From positions 2,976,001-3,040,000 of the forward strand of contig NZ_CP009459.1 in assembly GCF_000758325.1 (NCBI RefSeq): a stretch of 64,000 bases of DNA, read 5' to 3'. The notes beneath the pieces were generated by a model. That model worked only from the letters and a program-made list of their open reading frames with translations, had not been told where the DNA came from and did not search any database. Of the stretch, positions 16,122 through 26,519 are shown piece after piece. Position 1 is the first letter of the stretch. Each line of letters begins with the position of its first letter. Position numbers and translations under genes: made by a program. Source of the stretch: Cedecea neteri (GTDB taxonomy: Bacteria; Pseudomonadota; Gammaproteobacteria; Enterobacterales; Enterobacteriaceae).

Positions 16122-17156
16122 ATGTCGACGCTGACCAAAAGAATCACTATCAACGAGGTTGCCGAGGCCGCAGGTGTCTCGGTGACCACGGTATCGCTGG
16201 TGCTTAGCGGCAAGGGCAGGATCTCCACCGCCACCGGTCAGCGGGTGAATGAGGCTATCGAAAAGTTAGGCTTCGTGCGTAATCGCCAGGCGGCTTCGCT
16301 ACGCGGTGGGCAGAGCGGGGTGATTGGCCTGATTGTCCGCGACCTTTGTAATCCTTTTTATGCGGAGTTGACCGCCGGGTTAACGGAAGCGCTGGAGCAG
16401 CAGGGGCAGCTTCTGTTTCTGACCCAGAGCGGTAGCCAGGGGCAGCATATGCAGCGCTGTTTCGACACGCTGGTGGCCCAGGGCGTGGACGGCATTATTA
16501 TTGCCGGTGCGGCAGGCCAGGGCGCGGACCTGCGGGATATGGCAGTCCAGAATAAGGTGCCGCTGGTGTTTGCCTCACGAGCAAGTTATCTGGACGAGGT
16601 TGATATCATCCGCCCGGATAATATGCAGGCGGCGCAAATGGTGACCGAGCATCTGATTAAGCGCGGGCATCAGCGTATTGCGTGGCTGGGCGGGCGTAGC
16701 TCGTCGTTAACGCGTGCGGAGCGGTTGGGCGGCTTTTGCGCCACCCTGATGCAGCATGGGCTGCCTTTCCATAGCGACTGGATCCTCGAGTGTGAACCGA
16801 GCCAGAAGCAGGCGGCGGATGCCATCACGGAACTGCTGCACAATTTCCCGACCATCAGCGCGGTGGTTTGTCACAACAGCACCGTGGCGATGGGGGCGTG
16901 GTTCGGCCTGACCCGCGCGGGCTGGCAGATGGGCGGCGGCAGCGTGGACAGTTATTACGACCGGCACATCGCGCTGGCAGGCTTTGCCGAAGTCACAGAG
17001 GATGACCTGGACGACGTGCCGATGACCTGGGTGACGACGCCTGCGAGAGAAATCGGCCGCAGCGCGGCGCAGAGGATTCTCCAGCGAGCCCAGGAAAGCG
17101 ACGTGGTGTTCAGCAACCAGATTATGCCGGCTCGTTTAATCACCATTAAAAACTAA
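16122..17156 (+). CDS. malI: LacI-family repressor MalI
   Basis: 344 residues. The N-terminal LacI HTH reads ITINEVAEAAGVSVTTVSLV, followed by a hinge and a periplasmic-binding-like effector domain (VIGLIVRDLCNPFYAELTAGL). The position divergent from malX-malY, with two palindromic operators between, identifies MalI, the repressor of malXY. The inducer is not known. A GNAT gene follows 16 bases downstream and may be cotranscribed. Confidence 0.95.
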   Translation: MSTLTKRITINEVAEAAGVSVTTVSLVLSGKGRISTATGQRVNEAIEKLGFVRNRQAASLRGGQSGVIGLIVRDLCNPFYAELTAGLTEALEQQGQLLFLTQSGSQGQHMQRCFDTLVAQGVDGIIIAGAAGQGADLRDMAVQNKVPLVFASRASYLDEVDIIRPDNMQAAQMVTEHLIKRGHQRIAWLGGRSSSLTRAERLGGFCATLMQHGLPFHSDWILECEPSQKQAADAITELLHNFPTISAVVCHNSTVAMGAWFGLTRAGWQMGGGSVDSYYDRHIALAGFAEVTEDDLDDVPMTWVTTPAREIGRSAAQRILQRAQESDVVFSNQIMPARLITIKN

Positions 17157-17172
17157 CTTTTGCAGGAATCAC

Positions 17173-17760
17173 ATGAGCGACTTTCCTACACTTACCGGCC
17201 AGCGTATCAAGCTTAGGCCCCTGGAACTGAGCGATGCCCCACTGCTGGTTGAGGCCGCTTCGGACGGTGAGCTGTGGAATTTGCCATTTACCGTTGTGCC
17301 GTCCGCGCAGACGGTAAACGACTACATCCAGCATGCGCTCAACGGGCGTCAGGCAGGGACTATTTTGCCGTTCGTGACGACGGATATTGAATCTGGACAG
17401 GCGATTGGCTGCACGCGGTTTTGGAAAATAGATATGAAAAACCGCAAGCTTGAAATTGGCAGTACGTGGCTTGCCGCCCGCTGGCAGCGGACCTGGGCCA
17501 ATACCGAAGCCAAATTTCTGATGTTGCAATATGCGTTTGAGACACTGGATTGCGTACGGGTGCAGTTCACCACGGATGTGATTAACGAAAAGTCTCGCCG
17601 CGCGATTCTGAGATTAGGCGCGAAGCAGGAAGGGATAGTCAGACACGAGCGAATCATGCCGGATGGCCGCAAGCGTGATTCGGTGAGATTTAGCATTATT
17701 GACGATGAGTGGCCGGAGATTCGGGACTCGCTTGCGGCGCTACTGGCCGACAGAAACTAA
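17173..17760 (+). CDS. RimJ/RimL-type GNAT N-acetyltransferase
   Basis: 195 residues of the GNAT fold seen in RimJ/RimL-like enzymes. LRPLELSDAPLLVEAAS is at the N-terminus and AFETLDCVRVQFTTDVINEKSRRAI...GAKQEG towards the C-terminus, the NxxSxRAxxRxGF-like region. The target is unknown. The start ATG follows AGGAATCAC. It is placed 16 bases after malI with a terminator after its stop, so it probably shares the malI transcript. Confidence 0.82.
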   Translation: MSDFPTLTGQRIKLRPLELSDAPLLVEAASDGELWNLPFTVVPSAQTVNDYIQHALNGRQAGTILPFVTTDIESGQAIGCTRFWKIDMKNRKLEIGSTWLAARWQRTWANTEAKFLMLQYAFETLDCVRVQFTTDVINEKSRRAILRLGAKQEGIVRHERIMPDGRKRDSVRFSIIDDEWPEIRDSLAALLADRN

Positions 17761-17784
17761 AAAACCCGCCAAATGGCGGGTTTT
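17761..17784. terminator. Bidirectional terminator, GNAT gene / ydgA
   Basis: A 10-bp perfect stem (AAAACCCGCC / GGCGGGTTTT) with a 4-base loop and T-tracts on both strands, between two convergent genes. Confidence 0.9.
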
Positions 17785-17792
17785 TGTATGGC

Positions 17793-19376
17793 TTACTGCT
17801 GAGGTGCCGGGGCGGCGTCCGGAGAAGCATCATCTCCCGGCGCTTCGTCCTGCGGCTGCGGCACGGCATCGCTGTCGTTATCCTGCAGCGCCGGGCCACC
17901 CATACCGGCTGGTAGGGCAAACATGCTGAACAGCTCACCCAGCGACATCTGCTCCCCGTTCAGCGAAGCTTTCCCGTTGCCGTACTGCAGGCTGGTGGTG
18001 ATGTTATCGCCGTCGACCTTGGTGACGCGGAACATCTGCCCCATGGCGGCCAGGCCTTTGATCTGCTGGCTGGCGAGTTTGTCTGATTCTTCCGGGCTAT
18101 AGCCTTCCAGCTGCGCCACCTGGGACATCAGCCCTGTAGCCATCGGCATAGGGATAACCAGCTTCGCATCGAGAGATTTCACGTAGCGATCCAGCTGCTC
18201 TTCCGGCGTATTGGCCGGGCCAGTTGCGCCCTGCGGATCTTTCATAAACAGGGACAGATTAAAGGTCGATTCACCTTTCGTGTTCTTCCAGCTCAGCGGG
18301 GCGACGGTAATGATTGGGTTGCCCTTCAGCAGTAGCGGCAGGTTAGCGCTAATCAGCTCCACGGATTTTTGCTGGTAGAGCTCAGGGTTTTGCTGCAGCG
18401 CTGGATCGGCCATCAACTGCTGCACGCCAGCGTTGTATTTCTGGGTAAACTCGCGCAGCGCGGCGGCATCAATATTGCCAAGCTTGAGCGTCAGCTTGCC
18501 GCTGCCCATGTTCTGGTTCTGGATTTTCAGCGCATCCAGGCTGTAGTCGAACTGCCCGGTGAAGTGCTTTTTATCGTCCTGCACGTCAGATTTTGCGTTC
18601 AGGTTAAAGCCTTCCACGACGGCAATTTCTTTGCCATCCACAACCATAGACAGCTTATCGATAGTCGCTTTCTGCGAACCTACGCGCTGGTCAAACAGGC
18701 TGCGTTTGCTGTCGCCGTCGGTTTTGATCCCGTTGAAAGAGAGTTGTACGCGCTGGCCGTATTCGTTAACGGTGTTCACCAGGCCGCTGTCGGCTGAGCC
18801 GGACAGGGCGATTTCATTGCCCGCGCCATCAACGTCGGCGGTGAACTTGCCGCCGCTGAAGCTGAACTTGTCTTCACCCTCGGTGGCGTCAATGGCCGCC
18901 AGGGCGATATCCGAAGATGTTGCACCGCTGTAGCCCACGCGGGTTTCCACGCCGATAAGCGGCTTGGCTTTGGTCAGCGTGAAGAGGTGTTTGGTGGTGT
19001 CGTTATTCACCAGTTCGGTGTGGATCGATGCCATACTCGGGATCAGGTTGAATTTCTTCAGCTGTGCGAACGGGAAAGGACCATGGTCGATGGTTTCGTT
19101 GAATAACACGCTTTGGTCCGGCGTGAGCAGGGCATTTTTCGTCCCGGCAACCTGTTTAACAACCAGCTGCACCGAACTGTGGAAAAGCCCACGCTTGTAG
19201 TCCTGATAGCTCAGCACAATCCCTGATTCCGGCGCTGAGTTTTTGATTTCAGAATTGGCGTTATCAATCATTTCGGCCATACGGCCTTCGAGCTGTTTAC
19301 CCGTAAACCAGGCGCCACCGGTCCATACCACGCCCAGCGCAACAATTACCCCAACCGCAACCAGAGATTTTTTCAT
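17793..19376 (-). CDS. ydgA: DUF945 inner-membrane-anchored periplasmic protein YdgA
   Basis: 527 residues. The start MKKSLVAVGVIVALGVVWTGG is a single N-terminal membrane anchor, nearly the same as E. coli YdgA (502 residues). The body is the DUF945 repeat-like beta fold, for example VLSYQDYKRGLFHSSVQLVV. The extra length is an acidic, Pro/Ala-rich tail (DEAPGDDASPDAAPAPQQ). The start was placed at this ATG on similarity; the upstream codons to 19418 are not family-like and no strong ribosome site is seen. Function is unknown. Confidence 0.9.
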   Translation of the reverse strand: MKKSLVAVGVIVALGVVWTGGAWFTGKQLEGRMAEMIDNANSEIKNSAPESGIVLSYQDYKRGLFHSSVQLVVKQVAGTKNALLTPDQSVLFNETIDHGPFPFAQLKKFNLIPSMASIHTELVNNDTTKHLFTLTKAKPLIGVETRVGYSGATSSDIALAAIDATEGEDKFSFSGGKFTADVDGAGNEIALSGSADSGLVNTVNEYGQRVQLSFNGIKTDGDSKRSLFDQRVGSQKATIDKLSMVVDGKEIAVVEGFNLNAKSDVQDDKKHFTGQFDYSLDALKIQNQNMGSGKLTLKLGNIDAAALREFTQKYNAGVQQLMADPALQQNPELYQQKSVELISANLPLLLKGNPIITVAPLSWKNTKGESTFNLSLFMKDPQGATGPANTPEEQLDRYVKSLDAKLVIPMPMATGLMSQVAQLEGYSPEESDKLASQQIKGLAAMGQMFRVTKVDGDNITTSLQYGNGKASLNGEQMSLGELFSMFALPAGMGGPALQDNDSDAVPQPQDEAPGDDASPDAAPAPQQ

Positions 19377-19427
19377 CGTGTCATTATCCATGTATAGAAG
19401 CCGGCAGCCGTCCTCCACCGGGCGAAA

Positions 19428-19616
19428 GAAAAACGCCTGATAACAGGCGTCTTAGATTGCTGACAAAGAAAGAAAAAGCGTGGTTTTTCCCTCTTTGTGG
19501 TTATCAGCCGAAAATCAATGAATTGATTTTCCAGTTTTTTAACGAACCGTCTGGTATCTCTTCTCTCGCCAGAGGTTTGTTAGTCGTTTAAAACGCCTGA
19601 TAACAGGCGTTTTCGT
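19428..19616 (-). other. Hairpin-rich ydgA-manA region, candidate small RNA locus
   Basis: Two copies of the same terminator stem-loop (ACGCCTG-ataa-CAGGCGT) lie at 19432-19449 and 19592-19609, each with a T-tract on the minus strand. Between them are a long imperfect hairpin (about 19463-19496) and a perfect 10-bp inverted repeat (GAAAATCAAT / ATTGATTTTC, 19510-19531). The distal copy fits as the manA terminator. The proximal copy then ends any transcript started in between. No ORF is visible. An RNA is inferred, and no clear promoter was identified. Confidence 0.45.
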
Positions 19617-19662
19617 CAACATGCTTACTAGCTTAGCAATACGCGCTAAAAAGATCAGTAAG

Positions 19663-20838
19663 TTAAAGTTTATTAAACACTCGTGCTACCCGGCCAACGC
19701 CGCTGACGGCAATTGGCGACTCGGCGGCGCTAATAAACGCAGACTCACCCGGCTTCAGCACCAGACGCTGTGCCTCTTTGGTTAATACGGCTTCACCTTC
19801 CACGCAGAACACAATGGCCGCGCTTTGCTGTGCCAGCGCAGCTTCCTGCGTGCTCAGGTCGTGCAGGGAGAAGGCAAAGTCATCTACAGGAATAGGGAAG
19901 TCCAGCTCGCTGCCGCTTTTCTGCGGCTGGGTCAGCAGCTGATTGGCCGGTTTTGGCTCAAATTTGACGTTGGCCACCAGTTCAGGGATGTCGATGTACT
20001 TCGGCGTCAGCCCGGCACGCAGCACGTTGTCAGAGTTGGCCATCACTTCCAGCGCCACGCCGTTCAGGTAGGCATGTGGGGTTTCGGCGAACAGGAACAT
20101 CGCCTGGCCCGGCTCAAGCTTAACCACGTTCAGCAGCAGCGGGGAGAAGAGGCCGCTGTCGTCAGGGTAAAACTCGGAAATTACGCGAATGGTTTCCCAC
20201 GGCTCGCCCTGCTGGCTGTTCAGCGCCGCTTTTAGTACGCCAAGTGCCAGGGCTTTTTCTTCACCCTGCATGTTAAGCAGGCCGGCAAACAGCTGCGCCA
20301 GGCTTTCTGCGCCAGGCTGTTGCAGGAAATGAGCAATCAGCGGGTGAGCGCCAGAAACCGGCTGCAGCAGCGACACAATGTCAGAGAACTCGCGGAAGGC
20401 GTTCATCGCCAGGAACGGCGTGAGGGCAAAGACCAGTTCAGGCTTGTGATTAGGATCTTTGTAGTTACGCTCTGCGGCATCAAGCGGAATACCCGCTGCA
20501 TTTTCTTTAGCAAAACCGATTTCAGAGGCTTTTTTGTTTGGGTGAACCTGAATGGAAAGCGGCTGGGCAGCGCAAAGGACTTTGAACAGAAAAGGCAGCT
20601 CGCCAAAACGCTCAGCAACCGCTTTCCCCAACAGCGCTTGCTTGTCGGCGTCGATCACATCGCGCAATGCGTGCGGTTGCCCGTTGGCATCGAGCACTTT
20701 TGAGCTACTCTTTGGGTGAGCGCCCATCCACAGTTCGGCCATGGGCTTATGCTGTGGGTTGGCGATGCCGTACAGTTCCGTTAGCGCCGTTTCACTTCCC
20801 CAGGCATAATTTTGTACCGCATTGATCAATTTTTGCAT
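19663..20838 (-). CDS. manA: Mannose-6-phosphate isomerase, class I
   Basis: 391 residues, equal to E. coli ManA. It interconverts mannose-6-P and fructose-6-P. The zinc site region QPLSIQVHPNKKASEIGF and the FLFAETPHAYLNGVALEVMANSDNVLRAGLTPKYID block are diagnostic of type I isomerases. Start MQKLINAVQNYAWGS is as in relatives. It is divergent from fumA. A strong hairpin terminator lies 53 bases past the stop. Confidence 0.97.
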   Translation of the reverse strand: MQKLINAVQNYAWGSETALTELYGIANPQHKPMAELWMGAHPKSSSKVLDANGQPHALRDVIDADKQALLGKAVAERFGELPFLFKVLCAAQPLSIQVHPNKKASEIGFAKENAAGIPLDAAERNYKDPNHKPELVFALTPFLAMNAFREFSDIVSLLQPVSGAHPLIAHFLQQPGAESLAQLFAGLLNMQGEEKALALGVLKAALNSQQGEPWETIRVISEFYPDDSGLFSPLLLNVVKLEPGQAMFLFAETPHAYLNGVALEVMANSDNVLRAGLTPKYIDIPELVANVKFEPKPANQLLTQPQKSGSELDFPIPVDDFAFSLHDLSTQEAALAQQSAAIVFCVEGEAVLTKEAQRLVLKPGESAFISAAESPIAVSGVGRVARVFNKL

Positions 20839-21044
20839 CTCAGGTCCCTGTCATCATTGAATCGAAGTTTCAGTTATTAAACCAATTATCCGCCGTGAAG
20901 TAACCAGGGCAACAAAAAGTCGTATTAGTCTCAGTTTCTGTTAAAAAATTGTGTAGCATGTTATGACTTGTTTTTGGAACGCAGCGTAAGATCCTGCGCT
21001 GAAATATAAAAATTAACGTTACTGTTGTCGCAAGTGAGAGAAAT

Positions 21045-22691
21045 ATGTCGAATAAACCCTTCCATTACCAGGAGCCTTTCCCGCTCCAGAAAGACCCAAC
21101 CGAATATTACCTCCTGAGCTCCGACTATGTTTCCGTCGCCGAGTTTGACGGCCAGCAAATCCTTAAGGTTGATCCTCAGGCCCTGACGCTGCTGGCCCAG
21201 CATGCCTTCCACGACGCTTCGTTTATGCTGCGCCCGGCGCACCAGCAGCAGGTGGCAGACATCCTGAGCGACCCGGAAGCCAGCGAGAACGACAAATACG
21301 TTGCGCTGCAGTTCCTGCGTAACTCTGACATCGCCGCCAAAGGCATTCTGCCGACCTGCCAGGACACCGGCACCGCCATCATTATGGGTAAAAAGGGCCA
21401 GCGTGTCTGGACCGGCGGCGGCGACGAAGAAGCGCTGTCCCGCGGCGTCTACAACACCTTTATTGAAGATAACCTGCGCTATTCCCAGAACGCCGCGCTG
21501 GATATGTACAAAGAGGTGAATACCGGCACCAACCTGCCAGCGCAGATTGACCTCTACAGCGTGGATGGCGACGAATACAAATTCCTGTGCATCGCCAAAG
21601 GCGGCGGTTCGGCCAACAAAACTTATCTGTACCAGGAAACCAAAGCACTGATCACCCCGGCGAAGCTGAAAGATTACCTGGTTGAGAAAATGCGTACGCT
21701 GGGCACCGCGGCCTGCCCGCCGTATCACGTGGCGTTTGTCATCGGCGGAACGTCTGCTGAAGCGACGCTGAAAACCGTGAAGCTGGCGTCAACCAAGTAC
21801 TACGACGGTCTGCCGACCGAAGGCAATGAATACGGTCAGGCGTTCCGCGACGTGCAGCTGGAAGAAGAACTGCTGAAAGAAGCGCAGAATCTTGGCCTGG
21901 GCGCGCAGTTCGGCGGCAAATACTTCGCGCACGACATCCGCGTAGTGCGTCTGCCTCGTCATGGCGCATCCTGCCCGGTCGGGATGGGCGTGTCCTGCTC
22001 CGCCGACCGCAACATCAAAGCCAAAATCAACAAAGACGGTATCTGGCTTGAGAAACTGGAGCACAATCCGGGCAAGTACATCCCGGAGGAGCTGCGTCAG
22101 GCGGGCGAGGGTGAGGCCGTGAAGGTCAACCTGAACCGCCCGATGAAAGAGATCCTCGCCCAGCTGTCCGACTTCCCGGTGTCCACCCGCCTGTCGTTAA
22201 CCGGCACCATTATTGTGGCGCGTGACATCGCTCACGCTAAACTGAAAGAACGTCTCGATAACGGGGAAGATCTGCCGCAGTACGTGAAAGATCACCCGAT
22301 TTATTACGCAGGCCCGGCCAAAACGCCGGACGGCTACGCATCCGGCTCCTTAGGGCCGACCACTGCGGGCCGCATGGACTCCTACGTGGATCAGCTGCAG
22401 GCCAACGGCGGCAGCATGATCATGCTGGCGAAAGGCAACCGCAGCCAGCAGGTAACCGACGCCTGTCACAAACACGGCGGATTCTACCTGGGCAGCATCG
22501 GTGGCCCGGCGGCGGTGCTGGCGCAAAATAGCATCAAGAGCCTGGAGTGTGTGGAGTACCCGGAACTGGGTATGGAAGCTATCTGGAAAATCGAAGTGGA
22601 AGACTTCCCGGCGTTCATCCTGGTGGATGACAAAGGCAACGACTTCTTCCAGAAAATTCAGGCCTCACAGTGCTCTCGATGCGTTAAGTAA
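21045..22691 (+). CDS. fumA: Class I fumarate hydratase (4Fe-4S)
   Basis: 548 residues, equal to E. coli FumA. Iron-sulfur ligand cysteines are seen at 105 ([11 protein letters not shown]), in [12 protein letters not shown] and in [19 protein letters not shown]. It reversibly hydrates fumarate to malate in the TCA cycle, and class I enzymes are oxygen-labile. The promoter region is the 206-base gap to manA. A terminator precedes fumC, so fumC probably also has its own promoter. Confidence 0.97.
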   Translation: MSNKPFHYQEPFPLQKDPTEYYLLSSDYVSVAEFDGQQILKVDPQALTLLAQHAFHDASFMLRPAHQQQVADILSDPEASENDKYVALQFLRNSDIAAKGILPTCQDTGTAIIMGKKGQRVWTGGGDEEALSRGVYNTFIEDNLRYSQNAALDMYKEVNTGTNLPAQIDLYSVDGDEYKFLCIAKGGGSANKTYLYQETKALITPAKLKDYLVEKMRTLGTAACPPYHVAFVIGGTSAEATLKTVKLASTKYYDGLPTEGNEYGQAFRDVQLEEELLKEAQNLGLGAQFGGKYFAHDIRVVRLPRHGASCPVGMGVSCSADRNIKAKINKDGIWLEKLEHNPGKYIPEELRQAGEGEAVKVNLNRPMKEILAQLSDFPVSTRLSLTGTIIVARDIAHAKLKERLDNGEDLPQYVKDHPIYYAGPAKTPDGYASGSLGPTTAGRMDSYVDQLQANGGSMIMLAKGNRSQQVTDACHKHGGFYLGSIGGPAAVLAQNSIKSLECVEYPELGMEAIWKIEVEDFPAFILVDDKGNDFFQKIQASQCSRCVK

Positions 22692-22696
22692 TACTC

Positions 22697-22727
22697 AAGC
22701 CGCCGCCTATAGTGGCGGCTTTTTTTA
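22697..22727 (+). terminator. Terminator between fumA and fumC
   Basis: An 8-bp perfect stem (AAGCCGCC / GGCGGCTT) followed by a run of T, directly after the fumA stop. Confidence 0.88.
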
Positions 22728-22744
22728 TCGCAAAGGAGAAAGGC

Positions 22745-24142
22745 ATGACATCCAGTCGCAGTGAAAAAGACTCAATGGGCCCGATCGACGTCCCGGCAGA
22801 TAAGCTGTGGGGGGCGCAGACCCAGCGTTCACTTGAGCACTTCCGCATTTCTACCGAGAAAATGCCCACCGAGCTGATTCGGGCGCTGGCGCTCACCAAG
22901 CGCGCGGCGGCGAAGGTCAACGTTGACCTCGGCCTGCTGCCCGCAGAGCGCGGCACGGCTATTATCGCGGCCGCCGATGAAGTGCTGGCCGGAAAGCACC
23001 CCGGTGAGTTCCCGCTGGCTATCTGGCAGACCGGCTCCGGCACCCAAAGCAACATGAACATGAATGAAGTGCTGGCGAACCGCGCCAGTGAAATTCTGGG
23101 TGGCGTGCGTGGGATGGAGCGACTGGTGCACCCGAACGACGACGTGAACAAAAGTCAGAGTTCGAACGACGTTTTCCCGACCGCCATGCACGTGGCGGCC
23201 ATTATCGCGGTTCGCGAGCATCTGCTGCCGCAGCTAAACGTGCTTAAGCAAACGCTGGCCAAAAAGGCCGATGCTTTTAAAGATATCGTCAAAATCGGCC
23301 GTACTCACCTGCAGGACGCCACGCCGCTGACGCTGGGGCAGGAGATCTCCGGGTGGGTGGCGATGCTTGAGCATAACCTGAAGCACATCGATCATAGCCT
23401 GCCGCATCTGGCGGAGCTGGCGCTGGGCGGTACGGCGGTAGGCACCGGGTTGAACACACATCCTGAATATGCGGTGCGCGTTGCAAAAGAGTTGGCTGAT
23501 TTCACAAAGCAGCCGTTCGTCACGGCGCCAAATAAGTTTGAAGCGCTGGGCACCTGTGATGCCCTGGTTCACGCGCATGGCGCGCTGAAAGGGCTGGCTT
23601 CGTCGATGATGAAAATTGCCAACGACGTTCGCTGGCTGGCTTCTGGCCCGCGCTGCGGCATTGGCGAGCTGTCGATTCCTGAGAACGAACCGGGCAGTTC
23701 TATCATGCCGGGCAAAGTGAACCCGACCCAGTGCGAAGCCGTCACCATGCTGTGTTGCCAGGTGCTGGGGAACGATGTGGCGGTGAACATCGGTGGTGCG
23801 TCCGGTAACTTCGAGCTGAACGTTTATCGGCCGATGGTTATCCATAACTTCCTGCAATCCGTTCGCCTGCTGGCCGACGGCATGGAAAGCTTCAACGAAC
23901 ACTGCGCGGTGGGCATTGAGCCTAATCGCGATCGCATCAGCCAGTTGCTGAACGAGTCGCTGATGCTGGTGACCGCGCTCAATACCCATATCGGCTATGA
24001 CAAGGCGGCTGAAATTGCTAAAAAAGCCCACAAAGAGGGACTGACCCTTAAAGCATCGGCACTGAAGCTCGGTTATCTGACCGAGGAAGAGTTCGACGCC
24101 TGGGTTCGCCCTGAGGATATGGTCGGCAGTATGAAGTCGTAA
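22745..24142 (+). CDS. fumC: Class II fumarate hydratase
   Basis: 465 residues. The superfamily signature [13 protein letters not shown] and the [19 protein letters not shown] segment identify an oxygen-stable, iron-free class II fumarase. The ATG preceded by AAAGGAGAAAGGC was chosen; eleven open codons upstream overlap the terminator. It duplicates the FumA reaction under conditions where the iron-sulfur enzyme fails. It converges on tus with three bases between stops. Confidence 0.97.
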   Translation: MTSSRSEKDSMGPIDVPADKLWGAQTQRSLEHFRISTEKMPTELIRALALTKRAAAKVNVDLGLLPAERGTAIIAAADEVLAGKHPGEFPLAIWQTGSGTQSNMNMNEVLANRASEILGGVRGMERLVHPNDDVNKSQSSNDVFPTAMHVAAIIAVREHLLPQLNVLKQTLAKKADAFKDIVKIGRTHLQDATPLTLGQEISGWVAMLEHNLKHIDHSLPHLAELALGGTAVGTGLNTHPEYAVRVAKELADFTKQPFVTAPNKFEALGTCDALVHAHGALKGLASSMMKIANDVRWLASGPRCGIGELSIPENEPGSSIMPGKVNPTQCEAVTMLCCQVLGNDVAVNIGGASGNFELNVYRPMVIHNFLQSVRLLADGMESFNEHCAVGIEPNRDRISQLLNESLMLVTALNTHIGYDKAAEIAKKAHKEGLTLKASALKLGYLTEEEFDAWVRPEDMVGSMKS

Positions 24143-24145
24143 GTT

Positions 24146-25075
24146 TTACGTTTCGCAGTACAGATGCAGCCGCGGGATAATCAGTCTTAGCGGCTGCGCT
24201 TTAGGCTTATAGCGGTGCTGAATGTTTTCGGCATCGTAATTCAGCAGCTCGCCTAAATCGGGTGGGGTTTCACCGCTTGCCTGCTTACACAAAACAATCA
24301 GCGGAGAAGGGCAGGCATACTGTACCTGCTTTTGATGGGCCTGATACCACACGCGGGCCACCGGCTGAACCTTCACCGGGCGCTTGATTTTCAGTCGTGC
24401 GTTTTCCGGCAGCCTTTGCACTTCATCCATTTCCTGCCTCACGCGTTCGGCCCATTGTTCCTTCGTCCACGGCGGCACGGCTCGCCCGGCATTCAGGCTT
24501 TTTTCCAGCATCTCCAGCACCTGCTGACGGCTCATATTTTTGACAATCTGTTTATTCGCCCAGCCAAATCGCACGGTGTCCGGCGTTTCAGGCAGGGTAA
24601 TGGCGCGGTAGGCGTTCAGGGTCAGCAGGCCGGGAATATGGTGGTGAACCCATTCAAAACGCTGGGCGGAGGGAAGCCCCGACTCGACGCTGATAATCTG
24701 CTCCAGCGTGAACTTCAACTGGTTGATGTTTTGCAGGAGCCCGGAAGTTTGCTGGTATTGCTCTTCGCTGACCGAATAACAGAGCGCGCCGGGTAGGCGC
24801 ACGGCGGCCTTGGTGCTGATTTTTTCCGACTGCTGCTGGATAAACAGCCGCGTAAAGTGGGCGACGGCGGCATGATGCGCCTCCAGCCCGACGCGCTGGG
24901 TGACTTCAATCTTAGAGAGCGGATCGTGCTCTTTGCTTTTTTCTATCTCCGGCAGCGTAAAGACGCGCCCGCTGAGCAGTCGAAGCTGGCCGAGCTGTGA
25001 CTTGAGCACCGCCAGGTGCTGCTCCAGCTCCCGGCAGGTGGACGTCAAGCGCGCAATAAGGTCGTAGCGTGGCAT
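24146..25075 (-). CDS. tus: DNA replication terminus site-binding protein Tus
   Basis: 309 residues, the same length as E. coli Tus and similar throughout: [19 protein letters not shown] at the start and [19 protein letters not shown]-like ending. Tus binds Ter sites and blocks replication forks from one side. A Ter sequence lies eight bases upstream of the start codon, in the position of TerB in E. coli, where Tus represses its own promoter. The same autoregulation is likely here. Confidence 0.95.
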   Translation of the reverse strand: MPRYDLIARLTSTCRELEQHLAVLKSQLGQLRLLSGRVFTLPEIEKSKEHDPLSKIEVTQRVGLEAHHAAVAHFTRLFIQQQSEKISTKAAVRLPGALCYSVSEEQYQQTSGLLQNINQLKFTLEQIISVESGLPSAQRFEWVHHHIPGLLTLNAYRAITLPETPDTVRFGWANKQIVKNMSRQQVLEMLEKSLNAGRAVPPWTKEQWAERVRQEMDEVQRLPENARLKIKRPVKVQPVARVWYQAHQKQVQYACPSPLIVLCKQASGETPPDLGELLNYDAENIQHRYKPKAQPLRLIIPRLHLYCET

Positions 25076-25083
25076 AGTAACTC

Positions 25084-25106
25084 ACATTAGTTACAACATA
25101 CTAATA
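25084..25106 (-). promoter_or_regulatory. Tus-binding replication terminator site (TerB-like)
   Basis: The minus-strand core AGTATGTTGTAACTAA is identical to the conserved Ter core, with the G at position 6 kept. The orientation is the same as tus, so leftward forks (high to low coordinate) meet the non-permissive face and should be blocked while rightward forks pass. It also overlaps the tus leader. Confidence 0.9.
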
Positions 25107-25195
25107 AACTGTAGCAACAGAAGGCCACCTCAGCAATAGCATCGTTTGTATTCTACAGGGGGAAACGGGCCCGAGAGAGCGCTCGGGCCTGCTGC

Positions 25196-26491
25196 TTATG
25201 AGAGGTACGTGGTGTTTACCGGCCAGGAAAAGCGGAAGCTGGCCCCACCCAAAGGGCTGCTTTCAATGGTGACGTGCCCACCCATCGCCACGGCAATAGA
25301 ATGGACTATCGCCAGGCCAAGCCCGCAGCCGCCGGTTGCTCTGTCCCTGCTGGGGTCAAGGCGAACAAAAGGCTCGAATACGCGGGCGCGCTCTTCTTCG
25401 GGAATGCCGGGGCCGTCATCTTCTACCTGCAAATGGGCGATATCATCTTCACGCCATAGGCTGACACGCAGCTGCTGCTCACTATAGCGCAGGGCGTTAT
25501 TGATCAGGTTGTCCGTGACGCGTTCCATGAGGCGCAGATCCAGCGCGCCATAGTCAATGGCAGTGAGGACATCTGTCTCCAGGGCAATCTGGCGCTGACG
25601 GTGAATGAGCTGTACGTCGGCAATATGCGTTTCCATCCAGCTGGCAAATTTGACGTGCGCCAGATGAAGCTCGGTCTGCGGGCGATCGAGGCGGGCGTAG
25701 GTTAGCAGCTCGTCAATCAGCGCTTCCAATTGGCCAATATCCCGATTGAGCGCCAGGGATTCGTCTTCGCTAAGGTTATCGCTCATTTCAAGACGGTAGC
25801 GCAATCGGACGAGCGGGGTACGCAGCTCGTGCGCAATCCCGTCGATCAGCTGTTTCTTGCTGGCAATCAACGCATTGATGTTATCCGCCATTTGGTTAAA
25901 GGCGATGCCCAGCCTTTCAAAGCTTGAGGCATTATCAAAATGAATGTGCTCATCGAGGTGCCCTTTACCAAATCGCTGGGCGGCACTTTCCAGTTTGAGC
26001 ATGTCCTGCCAGTGCGGCCGCATCCAGATAAACACCGGGAAGGCGAGGGAGATGGCGATAAAAGCGATCAGGCCAATATCCAGCAGCCGCATCTGGTGGA
26101 GATAAAAGAGATAAGGGATCGGGCCGACGGCCAGAACGTAGTGGCTGCGTGGAATGCGCTGGATAAATGTATATTCTTCGTCCAGCGCTACGATCTCGCC
26201 TTCGCGCAGGTGGCGAGCGGCAACGTCATCGAGTTTGAACTTGCTCATCGGCTCAATATTGAGCTTAAAAGAGAGGTTCAGGTCGAGATCGTTGATCGTT
26301 TTATTCCAGTCTCGCGGCGGAATTTCACGCAGCTCGCTGCGCATCAGGTACAGCGAGCTTTTCATTAAATCATCCAGTGACTGGCGGCCTGCCCGCTCGG
26401 CGGTGAACTTATACACCAGCCCGACCAGCATGGTCATCACCAGGAAGCAGACAAACAACAGAAGATAAAACTGTACAAACAGCTTTTTCAT
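25196..26491 (-). CDS. rstB: Two-component sensor histidine kinase RstB
   Basis: 431 residues. There are two membrane segments (about 10-30 and 135-155) around a periplasmic sensor, then HAMP. The H-box is GIAHELRTPLVRLRYRLEM, followed by the N-box NLINNALRYSEQQ and the G-boxes DDGPGIPEEERARVFEPF and GCGLGLAIVHSIA. It phosphorylates RstA. It is downstream of rstA in the same operon with a 28-base gap. Confidence 0.95.
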   Translation of the reverse strand: MKKLFVQFYLLLFVCFLVMTMLVGLVYKFTAERAGRQSLDDLMKSSLYLMRSELREIPPRDWNKTINDLDLNLSFKLNIEPMSKFKLDDVAARHLREGEIVALDEEYTFIQRIPRSHYVLAVGPIPYLFYLHQMRLLDIGLIAFIAISLAFPVFIWMRPHWQDMLKLESAAQRFGKGHLDEHIHFDNASSFERLGIAFNQMADNINALIASKKQLIDGIAHELRTPLVRLRYRLEMSDNLSEDESLALNRDIGQLEALIDELLTYARLDRPQTELHLAHVKFASWMETHIADVQLIHRQRQIALETDVLTAIDYGALDLRLMERVTDNLINNALRYSEQQLRVSLWREDDIAHLQVEDDGPGIPEEERARVFEPFVRLDPSRDRATGGCGLGLAIVHSIAVAMGGHVTIESSPLGGASFRFSWPVNTTYLS

Positions 26492-26519
26492 TGAGCTTTA
26501 CCGTCAAATCCGTCTTTCA

